A stretch of DNA of 64,000 nucleotides from Xanthomonas nasturtii (GTDB taxonomy: Bacteria > Pseudomonadota > Gammaproteobacteria > Xanthomonadales > Xanthomonadaceae): positions 62,001-126,000 of the forward strand of contig NZ_LYMI01000002.1 of assembly GCF_001660815.1 (NCBI RefSeq). The letters run 5' to 3'. Shown piece by piece: positions 51,311-60,598 of the stretch (position 1 is the stretch's first letter; each line of letters starts with the position of its first letter). Both the position numbers and the translations under genes were made by a program. The notes under the pieces were generated by a model. The model saw only the letters and a program-made list of their open reading frames with translations, searched no databases and was not told the origin of the DNA.

Positions 51311-51640
51311 CTAAGGCTTAAGCATTTCAAGAATAGCTTCTCGCTTCTTGCCGGAAAGCTTGCGAAAACGAATAAGCAGGGCTTCTTCTTCTTTCGTCGC
51401 CGCATGCAGGCTTGATTTTCCCATATCCGACAAAGCCGCTTCCCCGTCTAGCACAAGTGAGTCTAGGGACTGATTCAACGCTTGGCTGAGATCAGCCAGA
51501 GTGCGGAAACTCGGAGTTTCACGGTTGTTTTCCCAAGCTGACACGGAAGACTTAGTGACTCCGACGCTAAAGCCAAGCTGCTCTTGGGTCAGGCCGGCTG
51601 CAGTTCTGTACTTGCGGAGCCGATCACCAAAACTGTTCAT
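51311..51640 (-). CDS. XRE-family HTH transcriptional regulator
   Basis: This 109-residue repressor-like protein starts MNSFGDRLRKYRTAAGLTQE, with the Cro/CI-type helix-turn-helix QEQLGFSVGVTKSSVSAWEN. A short helical C-terminus ends in KKREAILEMLKP. The start at 51640 was chosen over 51667 because the HTH fold begins there. CACCAAAAGTATGGTG just upstream on the plus strand (51662-51677) is partly palindromic and could be its operator. It probably controls neighbouring island genes. Confidence 0.82.
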   Translation of the reverse strand: MNSFGDRLRKYRTAAGLTQEQLGFSVGVTKSSVSAWENNRETPSFRTLADLSQALNQSLDSLVLDGEAALSDMGKSSLHAATKEEEALLIRFRKLSGKKREAILEMLKP

Positions 51641-52038
51641 TGCCGATGCCCCCGTAGAGGACACCAAAAGTATGGTGAATCCGCACCTTTGTCGTGCGGC
51701 AGTGCTTGACTAGATGTGTTCGGAAATACAATACTTTGACAGTTCTGGAACCCCGGACGACCTAGTCAAATGGCACCTGCTGAGCAGGCGTTGTGACTTG
51801 ACGGCAATGCCACCGCGTCACCGAGTGGCAGTCTCTTCGTAGCAGGTGCTTCAGATAGTTCTATAGGGTCTCAACACTGGCGAGGACGGGAAGGCGCTAC
51901 CAAACTTGGAATTCAGACGGCTGAAGCATCACAAACCCCGCTATTACAGACGTAACGGCCATTTCGGCCAATTTCCTCTCAGAAATTTGACTTGATGAAG
52001 TCAGACCTCTCACCCGCTTTTCAAACCGTAAGGAATTT
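51641..52038. other. Intergenic region with possible promoter
   Basis: Within these 398 bases TTGACT (51706-51711) and TACAAT (51727-51732), 15 bases apart, resemble a plus-strand sigma-70 promoter, close to the imperfect palindrome at 51662-51677. No gene is supported. Confidence 0.4.
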
Positions 52039-53067
52039 ATGAGATTTAAAACTATTGCCGTTTTGGCGGCATGCGTGGTGCTTTTTGGTTGTGATCGCGG
52101 AGGAGCACCAAAAATTAGACTAGATGAGAATTTAACATGCGAAGCTCTTATTGAAGCACGCGTAATGAACGACGCTGCCACCTACGGCAACATCTGGAAG
52201 ATGCCTCTAAATGCAGCCGCCAGGGAATATGGAAACGACACAGAGATTGAGGCCTACTTCCAAAACTCTGTCCTCAGGGACTCAGCGTTGGTGGGTGATA
52301 TCCATCAGAAAATTTACCAGCAATGCGTCAATGATGCCGACACGTCCATGGCGAGTGCATTTCGAGAGTCGCTTGACCAGTCCTTTCAGGAGAACAAGGA
52401 TTCCGCGCGCTATGGGATTTGCATGGCATTCAATGAGGGGCGGATCGCGATTAAAACTGTCATGGCGATCATCATCGCCCGGGAGGGCAAGTTTGACACC
52501 ACGGTCGATCCTAACGATCCACGCATCCTAATCTTCCAGGATGCCCTGACCGAACGCTGCTCAGCTGACCCGAGCTCGCGGGTTTTGAAGCATATCGAGT
52601 CGGTAAGCTGGGAACTGCAAAAGAAAGAACAGGAGCAACGAGAGCAAGCACGCCTTCAAGCCGAAAAAGAAATGATTAGAGAGTCCTTAGCTCTAAGTGA
52701 GCGACTTAAATCAGAAGTGGGAGCCGGTCATGCATCTTCGTGCGCGGACATGCTTCGCCTGACGTCAGAACCCAGTAGTGAGATTGCCGAGGCGGTTAAT
52801 AACACGGTCAATATCGCCACCGAAGCAGCGCTAGCGAAGCTTTCTGTAGAGCAAGCCGCGTACACGCGGGACAACATTGATCGGGCAGCATTTGGTATTG
52901 ACTTCAAACGCTGCGCCGACTCGAATGGAAATATGGACAATGCTGTCGATCTGTATAACTGGAATAAATCTGAGGTTGCTGCTTGGGCCATCCTTAACCA
53001 AGGTCTGATTCAGCAGGAGGCAGACAAGCGCGATAAATTGAAGCTGCAAGACGCAGGGGGGGGATAA
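52039..53067 (+). CDS. Orphan island lipoprotein
   Basis: This 342-residue protein has a lipoprotein leader MRFKTIAVLAACVVLFGC (lipobox LFGC, then DRGG; Asp at +2 predicts inner-membrane retention). It is mainly helical and charged, with a coiled segment QKKEQEQREQARLQAEKEM. Six or more cysteines are spread along the chain. I recognise no family. AAGGA lies five bases before the ATG. It is placed next to a defence block, but no functional link is visible. Confidence 0.65.
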   Translation: MRFKTIAVLAACVVLFGCDRGGAPKIRLDENLTCEALIEARVMNDAATYGNIWKMPLNAAAREYGNDTEIEAYFQNSVLRDSALVGDIHQKIYQQCVNDADTSMASAFRESLDQSFQENKDSARYGICMAFNEGRIAIKTVMAIIIAREGKFDTTVDPNDPRILIFQDALTERCSADPSSRVLKHIESVSWELQKKEQEQREQARLQAEKEMIRESLALSERLKSEVGAGHASSCADMLRLTSEPSSEIAEAVNNTVNIATEAALAKLSVEQAAYTRDNIDRAAFGIDFKRCADSNGNMDNAVDLYNWNKSEVAAWAILNQGLIQQEADKRDKLKLQDAGGG

Positions 53068-53445
53068 CCGAAGAAAAGAAGCTTTAAGTCCAACGCGAGC
53101 AGATAGCCCGACTCGACACAGAGTTAGACCACATAGACAAAGAGTCGGGCTTTCACTGAATCCCGCAAGCCCTTGCTACATGTAAGTGACCCGGCGTCTT
53201 GCTGGGCTAACTCAACAACGACAACCGGAAACGGTGCAGAGGTGTCTGGCGGATGCGTTACTTTGAGCAGGCGCCAAAATGCCCGTACAATCTAATCGGG
53301 CTGGTCCCAGACTAGCCCGTTCAGTTACAGCAGGTGTCAGCGAAGGCACTAGGCATGGCGCCTACCTGGCGTGAAATGGATTCGACGTCTAAACGTGACT
53401 GCATGGTGCAGCAGCATGACGTTAAGCTAGCCAAAAATGGACTTA
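53068..53445. other. Intergenic region between convergent genes
   Basis: Apart from the inverted repeat at 53105-53151, these 378 bases show no gene. Confidence 0.45.
53105..53151 (+). terminator. Inverted repeat, possible terminator
   Basis: AGCCCGACTC pairs with GAGTCGGGCT across a 27-base loop, followed by TTCACT. It probably ends the lipoprotein transcript. Confidence 0.5.
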
Positions 53446-55782
53446 TTAGGGTCTACGCCGAGAGGCTTGGGATGTATTGAACAACCCAACAAGCTCGGCG
53501 ACCTCATTCTTCCGGGGAAGAAAAAAAGGATCGTTAGTTGCACCCAGCGCGGAAACGGCGTGAGCAATATCTGGCTTGACGCTGCGAAGCATTCGATCAA
53601 TGTGAACCTTGTTGTTTGAATAATTTCTAGTCGATTCGTACATATCTTCAAAAAAGGATCTAAGGTCATTGATCGACGAGGAGATGCGATATGATCTAGC
53701 ATGAAGCTGTGCGCGCACAAATGTCGCACTGTAGTACGTTGTGTTTTTAACATCACTATTTTCGGCTCTGACCTTTCCGGCCCATTGCTTACCGTCTAAA
53801 AAGTCAGTCTCGGACCGGCCAGAGATAAGTTGACTTTTGGCGCGCTGTATCCAATAGTGGCCGTCTTCTTCGAAGGGTTGCTGAATTAATTCATACACCT
53901 CCCGAATAAATGTGTTGACGCTGCCTCCGGCAAGTTCGTTAAGCTTGTCAAAGCTTATTAGATTGTTTGCGGTAGTGCGGAAGCCATCCTTCGCAAGAGC
54001 AACGATTATCTCAGCGATAATTGCAGAAATGCGATCTCGCTTAAACTCGTCCTTTACGACGCGTACAAGCCAAGAAGTTGAGTTGCATATAACCGCTCCG
54101 ATGGATGAGTTTGATTTACTCGAAATATGTTCTAAAAGTCGATCATTGCTGAGAATGAATTCATTGATAGCAAAGTTTGGTAAGATTGCTTTAATAAGTA
54201 TTCTTTCCGCTTTTCCAAATGCTGCTATGAGGATGAGCACTTTTAGCTCGTCGCTGTTGTACGCTCTTTCGAATAGCGCGTTAGGTGGAAGCTGGCTTTT
54301 GTAATTACTAAAATAGTGATACGCAAAGTTCAGTAAATTGTTTTTTGTGGAGTAATTTGCGAGCCCAAGGGAATTTAGAGACTTATTAAAATTTTCAGTC
54401 TCATCTTCAGTCAATTTGTTCGGTATCGCAATCTCAACGAATTGGATAGATCTGCTGCCAATTCTGAACCTAAAAAGATCTGCGTCACCTTGGCTGGCAC
54501 ACAGAATGATTTTATTGGACGGGTCCGTTTTAGCGGAAAGGATCGCATCCAAGGCCTGCGAGTCGAGAAAATTTGAATCGAAGAAGAATGCGTGGTTTCT
54601 TCTACTTGCGAGAATACTCAAAATCTCAGGACTAAAGGAATCGCTAGTAGAAAAAAATGATGTGCTATAGTCATGGATAGCTTCGATTGTTTGTAGTAGC
54701 AGCGTCGTTTTTCCGCTAAATCGGCGACCCACGACTAGCAAAAGCTGGGACGAACGAATGCTCTTTGTAATCGAGTCTACTTCTTGACGTCGTGGAAAAA
54801 TTGCAGGGCACAGCGCTATTCGCGAAAGCTCATCCGACTTCATCAGTGGACCGCCGTTCGCAATCAAATGCATTGCTTCCGCTGCCGTGATATCCGGCAT
54901 GTCTTCGACGGTTAGTTCGCGCTCAGGAGTGACGATTTTAGCGTCCTTGAGAACCGACACGAGCCATCGCGGAATTTCATCGTACTGGTCGAAGTATATG
55001 ACTCGATCAATGCCATACGAGCTTAGCTTAAGACCTTCCTCGAAATCGACCTTTCCTTTTTTCAAAAATATAGATTTGCTAAACGGCACTTTCTGAGCAA
55101 GACTCATTAGATCCAACTCGTTATCGAGCGAGCATCCTATAAAAATAAAGGAGGAGTCTATTGCTTGCTCTTGTATAAAAGAGAGCATGCTGTAATTTGT
55201 ATCGATACTGTTGACGTACTGCGCCCAAGTGAATACCGTGTTGCCTGTTGTATATGCACACAGTTCTTCTACATCGCCATGAATCTTGAAAAGGCATCTA
55301 TTTGAGGAGATGTACTCTTTCGCCACTTCTTTATTTGGCAAGAGCTTTTTGTATTTGCTGGCGACAGGCTCAATGGCGTCGTCTATATTGAAAGTGAAGA
55401 TGTGAGGCCATGTCAATTTGAGGAGATCACTTTTATAGGCTCCATTTAGTTTGACGTCGGAAAAAGTATTGCTTAAATATGTTCTTGCGCTTGCGGAATC
55501 AATATACTCATTCTTGAAAAGCAAATTAAAAGCGACTTTTAGATCCGTGATATTTCGCATTTGCTGCGCTATTTGAGGATCCTTGCAGCGCTCACTGGCC
55601 ATAGTGGTTATGTGCTTAGTCATAGAGGCTGCACTGGGCACGCGGCCTTTCCTCGCCTTCTCGTCCTTTGTAAATCCGCTCCCAAAAAACGGCAATAACC
55701 TTCCGCTTTCGTAAATGCGTCGAATTTCCGCGGATGCTGCTGGTTCCTTAAAGTGCTGCTGTTCCATATGTGAAAACTCCAT
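53446..55782 (-). CDS. SIR2-STAND antiviral defence protein (Avs5-like)
   Basis: The 778-residue protein has an N-terminal SIR2-like domain with FFGSGFT (32-38), TFNIDD (130-135), KIHGD with the catalytic His168, and FIGCSLDNELD (214-224). A STAND-type P-loop ATPase follows: Walker A GRRFSGKTT (352-360) and a Walker B-like HAFFFD (397-402), then a long helical C-terminus suited to sensing. This order defines SIR2-STAND systems such as AVAST type 5, where activated SIR2 depletes NAD+ and aborts infection. It sits beside a restriction-modification operon. AT-rich composition suggests transfer. GGAG before the second Met (55767) makes that start more likely. Defence function is inferred. Confidence 0.8.
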   Translation of the reverse strand: MEFSHMEQQHFKEPAASAEIRRIYESGRLLPFFGSGFTKDEKARKGRVPSAASMTKHITTMASERCKDPQIAQQMRNITDLKVAFNLLFKNEYIDSASARTYLSNTFSDVKLNGAYKSDLLKLTWPHIFTFNIDDAIEPVASKYKKLLPNKEVAKEYISSNRCLFKIHGDVEELCAYTTGNTVFTWAQYVNSIDTNYSMLSFIQEQAIDSSFIFIGCSLDNELDLMSLAQKVPFSKSIFLKKGKVDFEEGLKLSSYGIDRVIYFDQYDEIPRWLVSVLKDAKIVTPERELTVEDMPDITAAEAMHLIANGGPLMKSDELSRIALCPAIFPRRQEVDSITKSIRSSQLLLVVGRRFSGKTTLLLQTIEAIHDYSTSFFSTSDSFSPEILSILASRRNHAFFFDSNFLDSQALDAILSAKTDPSNKIILCASQGDADLFRFRIGSRSIQFVEIAIPNKLTEDETENFNKSLNSLGLANYSTKNNLLNFAYHYFSNYKSQLPPNALFERAYNSDELKVLILIAAFGKAERILIKAILPNFAINEFILSNDRLLEHISSKSNSSIGAVICNSTSWLVRVVKDEFKRDRISAIIAEIIVALAKDGFRTTANNLISFDKLNELAGGSVNTFIREVYELIQQPFEEDGHYWIQRAKSQLISGRSETDFLDGKQWAGKVRAENSDVKNTTYYSATFVRAQLHARSYRISSSINDLRSFFEDMYESTRNYSNNKVHIDRMLRSVKPDIAHAVSALGATNDPFFLPRKNEVAELVGLFNTSQASRRRP

Positions 55783-56241
55783 GACGTGACTTGCATCTTA
55801 GCAGTGGGCGAAGGCGTTTACAGGAGGGCGGTCTAGGGCGAGAGCTCAACTTGAGCAGTCATCTCGCGGTCGATGCCTCAGGTAGCGCGCTAAAGCTTGC
55901 TTTCACTTAACTAGTAAAAGCTGGCTACGGTTAGTCGTAGCCAGCTTCAGCGGTAATTGCTCTAAAGGATCTTTCCACTGGGTAGGGCGGGACGTTAGGG
56001 CGGTCGAGTTAGTGCCTACTTGACGAAACGGGTGCCGACTTAGTTCCCAAATCAAGTTGGCATTGCCAAACAGAAAGGCGAGGTGCGCGGCCCCGACCCT
56101 GTCAGGTGATGCGGAAAGCGCTCAGTGCTGTGACCAAGACTGAGCCCACTCTTGTAGTGCGCATTTGAAGATTTTAGTTCGATGAGCGCTTGGATTCGAT
56201 AGACACTCGTAGAGCATGGCTACAAAAGCATGTCTAGCAAT
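55783..56241. other. Intergenic region between defence genes
   Basis: These 459 bases hold a 12-bp hairpin (55918-55947) and otherwise no supported gene. Confidence 0.45.
55918..55947 (-). terminator. Hairpin downstream of the restriction operon
   Basis: AAGCTGGCTACG and CGTAGCCAGCTT pair perfectly around GTTAGT. On the minus strand it lies between the restriction gene and the SIR2-STAND gene. Confidence 0.55.
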
Positions 56242-57054
56242 TCAGATAAATGGCCGCCAGTCTTTTGAGTCGATTTCTTTCGCTGGTACAAGTTGGTAAT
56301 GCCGCTCTTCACGAATCTTGATTGTCGAGTCTTCAACCTTCAAGAGGAACATCGCAATTCGATCATCGTCCATGAATTGGACAGATATCGGGAGGCAAGC
56401 AAGTTCCGAGTATTTTGCCGCACAGAATTCCACGTCCTGAGTTGTCTGGACGACGCTAATTTGATCGTTTCCGCCTTTAGCCTGTACAGGCATTACGTGA
56501 TGACGACCCTCCTTGTCGATACCCACGTAGAGTTCGTCGATTTCGATTTGGCCTCGTCCTGAGACCGTGGTGCGTAGGTGGTTTTGCAGTGAGTACGTCG
56601 TCAACCCGAGAAAGATATCTATCAGGCGGTTGTATCGGACGATGGCTAGTAGGGCCTGCTCGTCCGTCTGGGCATATTGACGTATGATTTCAGGCGTAGA
56701 ATCGGGAATTTTGATCGCTTCAAAATCGGGATTGGGGCGAATTCGGCTGAGAGGCACTTGGCGGAATGCGTACAATCCGCGGCCCTTCATCTCAATAATC
56801 CATTCTTTTCCCGATTCAGCTGTTTCGCTAACTGCGATAGGAAGCGCATTGCGAAATCTAAATGAATAGAGGACGTCGCCCAAGTTCTTTGGCAGCTTGA
56901 TTTCAAGCTTCTTGGCAACAGCCTCGATCTCGTTTCGTTCGAATGTCAACTCTTTCATTCCACGCTTCCAGCGAGAAGTGAAAATATATTCGATGATCCG
57001 AGTATATCTGTTCGGCTTGCGCGAGATTTCCCTTCCTTCGATCTTGTCAGACAT
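56242..57054 (-). CDS. Putative type II restriction endonuclease
   Basis: This 270-residue cytosolic protein has a PD-(D/E)xK-like site: acidic EIDELYVGID (171-180) followed by PVQAKGGND with Gln191-Ala-Lys193. The rest is mixed alpha/beta without a family I can name. It ends a three-gene minus-strand operon, starting eight bases after the cytosine methyltransferase stop, exactly where the cognate endonuclease of a vsr-dcm system is expected. The recognition sequence cannot be read from sequence. Confidence 0.7.
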   Translation of the reverse strand: MSDKIEGREISRKPNRYTRIIEYIFTSRWKRGMKELTFERNEIEAVAKKLEIKLPKNLGDVLYSFRFRNALPIAVSETAESGKEWIIEMKGRGLYAFRQVPLSRIRPNPDFEAIKIPDSTPEIIRQYAQTDEQALLAIVRYNRLIDIFLGLTTYSLQNHLRTTVSGRGQIEIDELYVGIDKEGRHHVMPVQAKGGNDQISVVQTTQDVEFCAAKYSELACLPISVQFMDDDRIAMFLLKVEDSTIKIREERHYQLVPAKEIDSKDWRPFI

Positions 57055-57062
57055 GAAAGCTC

Positions 57063-58355
57063 CTACGGCCGAAGTTCGCTAGGTACGGCGGTAGCGTTAG
57101 CCAGAGATTCCTTACGCGTGCGTTGTGCAATTACGGTCCTCGCGACTTGGAAATGGGCGGCTGCCTCAGACATATCGAAATTAAGCAGCGATTCGTGGCC
57201 GGTCTCGATCTGTTTTACCGGCTTCTCTGGATTGTGCTTCAGGGCTTTGACGATTGCTGAGCCCACGGCACGTCCCAGGTGTGGCGGCACCGAGTTGCCG
57301 ATCTGTCGAAATCCGTGCCATTTGGTAACATGAAATCTGAACCAATCAGGATATGAGTGAAGGCGGGCAGCCTCTCGAACAGTGATCACGCGAGGGTGCA
57401 CTGGATGAATCGGACGCGGAGACGTGAAGGCTCCGCGCGCGCTGTCCGTCCCTGCTCGTAGCGTGTTGCAAACCCCATTCGGCGGGAGTTTGAAGAAACG
57501 GCTGATAGGCTCAGTCTTACCGCACTCGGTTGCTGCAAATCGCTCGCGCGATAAGTCGGTATGGCCGGTCCTGGCACTAGCTGTTAGAAGGTCTCGGTCA
57601 AATTTCCGCGGGTAAGAAAAGTCGCTCTGGTCTACTTCAAGGCCACGGAGCAGGCGCGCATAGCCGGACTCGGTCGAATATTTGGCTTTGACCGAGTCCG
57701 TATTGAGCAGAGTCTTGTACTTGTCAGCGTTTGGAAGATCGCTGATCGCTTCGCCTACGGTTGTCCTATGTGTCGGCTCGGGATAGGAAGGCATCTGGAG
57801 GCCTGCACGAGCTCCGAAGAGGAATAGACGCCGTCTGTCTTGGGGGACACCGTAATCGGCCGCGTTGAGCACCCGATAGTTCTCTTCGACCCTATAGCCC
57901 GCAGCCTTCAGCGCATCGATGATTTCCACAAGAAATCGACGGTGCTGGCCTAGTGTCAGTCCCTTCACATTCTCGAAAACGAAATACTTCGGACGGAGCT
58001 CCGAAATTAGCCGCACGTAGTGGAAGACGAGTCTGTTTCTTGGATCGTCCAGCGCACGCTTGCCGATCATAGAGAAGCCTTGGCAGGGGGCTCCGCCGAC
58101 GACGACGTCTACATCTCTCTCGCCGATGCCGGCTCGAGCGCGAATTTCGGTGCCGCTTAGGTCGGCGACGCTCGCACAGATCGCCGTCGAATAGGGGAAG
58201 TTGTACTCGTGCGCGGCGCAATGAATCGGATCGATTTCAACGGCGGCAGCAACGTCAAAGCCCGCTTGCTCGAAGCCGAGTGATAGGCCACCTACGCCTG
58301 CGAATAGGTCTATGACGATGGGTCGCTTACTTGTTTTCGCTTTCGAGGTACTCAT
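57063..58355 (-). CDS. dcm: DNA (cytosine-5)-methyltransferase
   Basis: This 430-residue C5 methyltransferase shows the ordered motifs: FAGVGGLSLGFEQAG (I), GAPCQGFS with the catalytic Cys91 (IV), ENVKG (VI), QDRRRLF (VIII), REAARLHSYPD (IX) and QIGNSVPP (X). The target recognition domain lies between VIII and IX. It transfers a methyl group from S-adenosylmethionine to C5 of cytosine, protecting host DNA from the endonuclease encoded next. It overlaps vsr by 29 bases. Confidence 0.95.
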   Translation of the reverse strand: MSTSKAKTSKRPIVIDLFAGVGGLSLGFEQAGFDVAAAVEIDPIHCAAHEYNFPYSTAICASVADLSGTEIRARAGIGERDVDVVVGGAPCQGFSMIGKRALDDPRNRLVFHYVRLISELRPKYFVFENVKGLTLGQHRRFLVEIIDALKAAGYRVEENYRVLNAADYGVPQDRRRLFLFGARAGLQMPSYPEPTHRTTVGEAISDLPNADKYKTLLNTDSVKAKYSTESGYARLLRGLEVDQSDFSYPRKFDRDLLTASARTGHTDLSRERFAATECGKTEPISRFFKLPPNGVCNTLRAGTDSARGAFTSPRPIHPVHPRVITVREAARLHSYPDWFRFHVTKWHGFRQIGNSVPPHLGRAVGSAIVKALKHNPEKPVKQIETGHESLLNFDMSEAAAHFQVARTVIAQRTRKESLANATAVPSELRP

Positions 58356-58743
58356 GGATCTTGACTGATATGGCTTCGGGATCTCTCAGCTGACACTGCC
58401 AGACCGTAAGGCTGGTCCAGCCGAGGGCGTCGAGTTCGGTGATGATACGCGCGTCCCGCTCACGGTTTGCGACAAGCTTTGCGAGCCAGAACTCGGCGTT
58501 CGTTTTAGGAGTTCTTGAGAGCCTACAGCCTTCATGGCCATGCCAGAAGCATCCATGTACAAAGATGGCCTTGTGGCGCGACGGAAAGACTAAATCGGGC
58601 TTGCCAGGCAGGCTTTTACCGTGTAGCCGATAGCGGTAGCCCATGCCAAAGACAAGGTGGCGAACCAACAGCTCGGGCTTTGTGTCCTTCGATTTCACGC
58701 GACTCATGAGCCAGCTGCGCCGCTCGGGTGTCAGACGGTCCAT
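58327..58743 (-). CDS. vsr: Very short patch repair endonuclease
   Basis: This 138-residue Vsr endonuclease starts MDRLTPERRSWLMSRVKSKD and has the family core PDLVFPSRHKAIFVHGCFWH with the metal-binding Asp and zinc-type Cys/His (CFWHGHEGC). It nicks at T:G mismatches produced by deamination of 5-methylcytosine, limiting mutations caused by the adjacent methyltransferase. First gene of the vsr-dcm-endonuclease operon. Confidence 0.95.
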   Translation of the reverse strand: MDRLTPERRSWLMSRVKSKDTKPELLVRHLVFGMGYRYRLHGKSLPGKPDLVFPSRHKAIFVHGCFWHGHEGCRLSRTPKTNAEFWLAKLVANRERDARIITELDALGWTSLTVWQCQLRDPEAISVKIHEYLESENK

Positions 58744-58936
58744 TCAGCTATGCCTATCTGCAACTACATTGATGATGACAAGTCGGAACGCGGATAGCTT
58801 GCCATGATTTGAAATCGGATGTTCCGGGGCCGCTTACACCGAGGAAAAGCTGCGACCTAATGAGGCTTCAGGAGCATAAACGGCGCGTCTGAACACGGCA
58901 CCTTGTGGCGCGAAACCGTGTCCCAGTCGTGGCCCG

Positions 58937-59411
58937 TCACCCGGAGCCAGCATAAAGTCGAAGATTACCCAGTCCCTCGTCGAGAGGGTGCCCCGGCCCG
59001 AATTGGGCAAGTCGACGCATGTCGTTCGCATACCAGCGCACCGACTTGGCTGTCGCCGTCGCACCCTCGATCTGCGCGTTGACCATCTCGGCCACCAGTG
59101 CGTACGGGAAGCTCGCGGGGTCTATCGGGATCTCGCGCATGCGAGCGCGCCGATGCCCTTGCCATGAGGCTTTCTCTCGCCCCTTCGGCCGCCTCGACGA
59201 CGTCGGCCTTCGGTTCTGCGCGCTGCGCGGTCGCCTTGGATTTCTCGGCTGCCCGAGCGAAGTGAGGTCGATGTTCCTGTTCGGCCGCGACCTGCTCCAT
59301 CCGCGCTACGAGCTTGCCTCGGGTCGCAAACGTCTTAGGAACCGCCGGCTTCTCTGCGACCCGGTTGTGCAGGTCCAGCAGTTCCTTGGTAGGCATGTGC
59401 TCTAGCTTCAT
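58937..59411 (-). pseudogene. Frameshifted hypothetical island gene
   Basis: From ATG 59411 the frame reads KLEHMPTKELLDLHNRVAEK and PKTFATRGKLVARMEQVAAE, then loses sense. The sense-like sequence REIPIDPASFPYALVAEMVN and GATATAKSVRWYANDMRRLA continues in a different frame to about 58937. A small indel near 59140-59190 explains this. The C-terminal part resembles DUF3489-like helix-rich domains that read T-x-KS-x-xYYA; the function is unknown. It diverges from the ParA gene. Confidence 0.55.
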
Positions 59412-59530
59412 AGCGTTTCCTACGCGTTTGTGGTCACGCAGGCACTGGGTCGCGGTTCCCTCGATCCGTGCGCCCCTTGACCAGCGCTGTGTACGTTGTA
59501 CACTGAATCTGTGAATGATGTTCACAGGGC

Positions 59531-60598
59531 ATGGGTGTGACTGAACAGACCGATGAATTGGTGGGAATAGGGGAGATCGCCGAGATAGCAGGGGTGTCGC
59601 GTCAAGCAGTCGCCAATTGGCGGGTGCGGGCGGCCGACTTTCCTGCTCCGGTTACGGAACTTGGTTCCGGCCCGATCTTCCGGCGATCACAAATTCGAAC
59701 TTGGCTGAGGCGAAACAAGAGGAATACTCCGATGGCGCATGTGATTTCTACGATCAACTTGAAGGGTGGTGTGGCGAAGACGACTACGTCCGTAGCCTTG
59801 GCACAAGTCTTCTCAGCAGAGATGCGGAAGAAGGTCTTGGTCATCGACCTCGACCCTCAGACCAATGCAACCATCATGTTGCTTGGGGAAGACAAGTGGC
59901 TTGAGCTGAACGACCGAGGACACACGCTCGCGCAGTTGTTCAAGGACGCAATGAATCCTGATGTAAAGAAGTTCGACCTTGACGCCACGCTTCAGAAGCG
60001 GGTAGGCGATGTCCATGAGGCCAGAACCATCGACCTACTGCCGTCGAGCCTGGACTTGATCGACGTGCAGGATCAACTCGCGTCAGCGCCATCGGGAAAG
60101 TTCTACGCCGTGAACCCTGTCGAACTTCTTTGGCGAGCTGTCAAATCAAGACTGGATGACTACGACATCGTCATTGTAGATTGCCCACCGAACTTGGGCA
60201 TCGTCACTCTGAATGGTCTACGCCTGTCGGACGCCTACATCATTCCGACTATTCCCGACCACCTTTCGACTTATGGTATCCCTCAGATCGTGACCCGCAT
60301 TGGTGAATTCGCACAGGCAATTGGTGAGGAGATTGATCCGTTGGGTATCGTCATCACCAAGTACCAAGCCAACTCGACGGTGCACAACACCGTACTGAAG
60401 CAACTCCAGACTGATGCAAACTTCCCCGATGTGTACGCGACGAAGATCAAGCAAACCAACACTGCGTCGGCAGCAGCGGAGTACACCGCGCATAAAAGAA
60501 CGCTTAGGCAGAAGTATGGCTCTGACCCAAATGGCCTGACCTCGACCTTCATCGAGTTGGCTAAGGAGATTTGGAGCGACCTGGAGGGAGAGTTGTGA
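59531..60598 (+). CDS. HTH-ParA fusion ATPase
   Basis: This 355-residue protein has an N-terminal MerR/phage-type helix-turn-helix (IGEIAEIAGVSRQAVANWRV, residues 13-32) and continues at residue 68 as a full ParA/MinD ATPase: deviant Walker A NLKGGVAKTT (77-85), LVIDLDPQTNAT, and IVDCPPNLGIVTLNGL. ParA ATPases position plasmids or islands along DNA. The fused HTH could bind its own promoter or a centromere-like site. ATG 59531 is used; the internal Met68 would give the bare ParA. It overlaps the next gene by four bases. Confidence 0.88.
   Translation: MGVTEQTDELVGIGEIAEIAGVSRQAVANWRVRAADFPAPVTELGSGPIFRRSQIRTWLRRNKRNTPMAHVISTINLKGGVAKTTTSVALAQVFSAEMRKKVLVIDLDPQTNATIMLLGEDKWLELNDRGHTLAQLFKDAMNPDVKKFDLDATLQKRVGDVHEARTIDLLPSSLDLIDVQDQLASAPSGKFYAVNPVELLWRAVKSRLDDYDIVIVDCPPNLGIVTLNGLRLSDAYIIPTIPDHLSTYGIPQIVTRIGEFAQAIGEEIDPLGIVITKYQANSTVHNTVLKQLQTDANFPDVYATKIKQTNTASAAAEYTAHKRTLRQKYGSDPNGLTSTFIELAKEIWSDLEGEL

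Noticed and set aside
51897-52181. Minus-strand frame of 94 codons overlapping the lipoprotein start
   Set aside because: No ribosome site; it overlaps the well-supported lipoprotein leader on the other strand.
53368-53390. GGATTCGACG-like sequence recalling the 5' end of tmRNA
   Set aside because: No matching 3' acceptor half, tag frame or pseudoknot region follows; likely chance.
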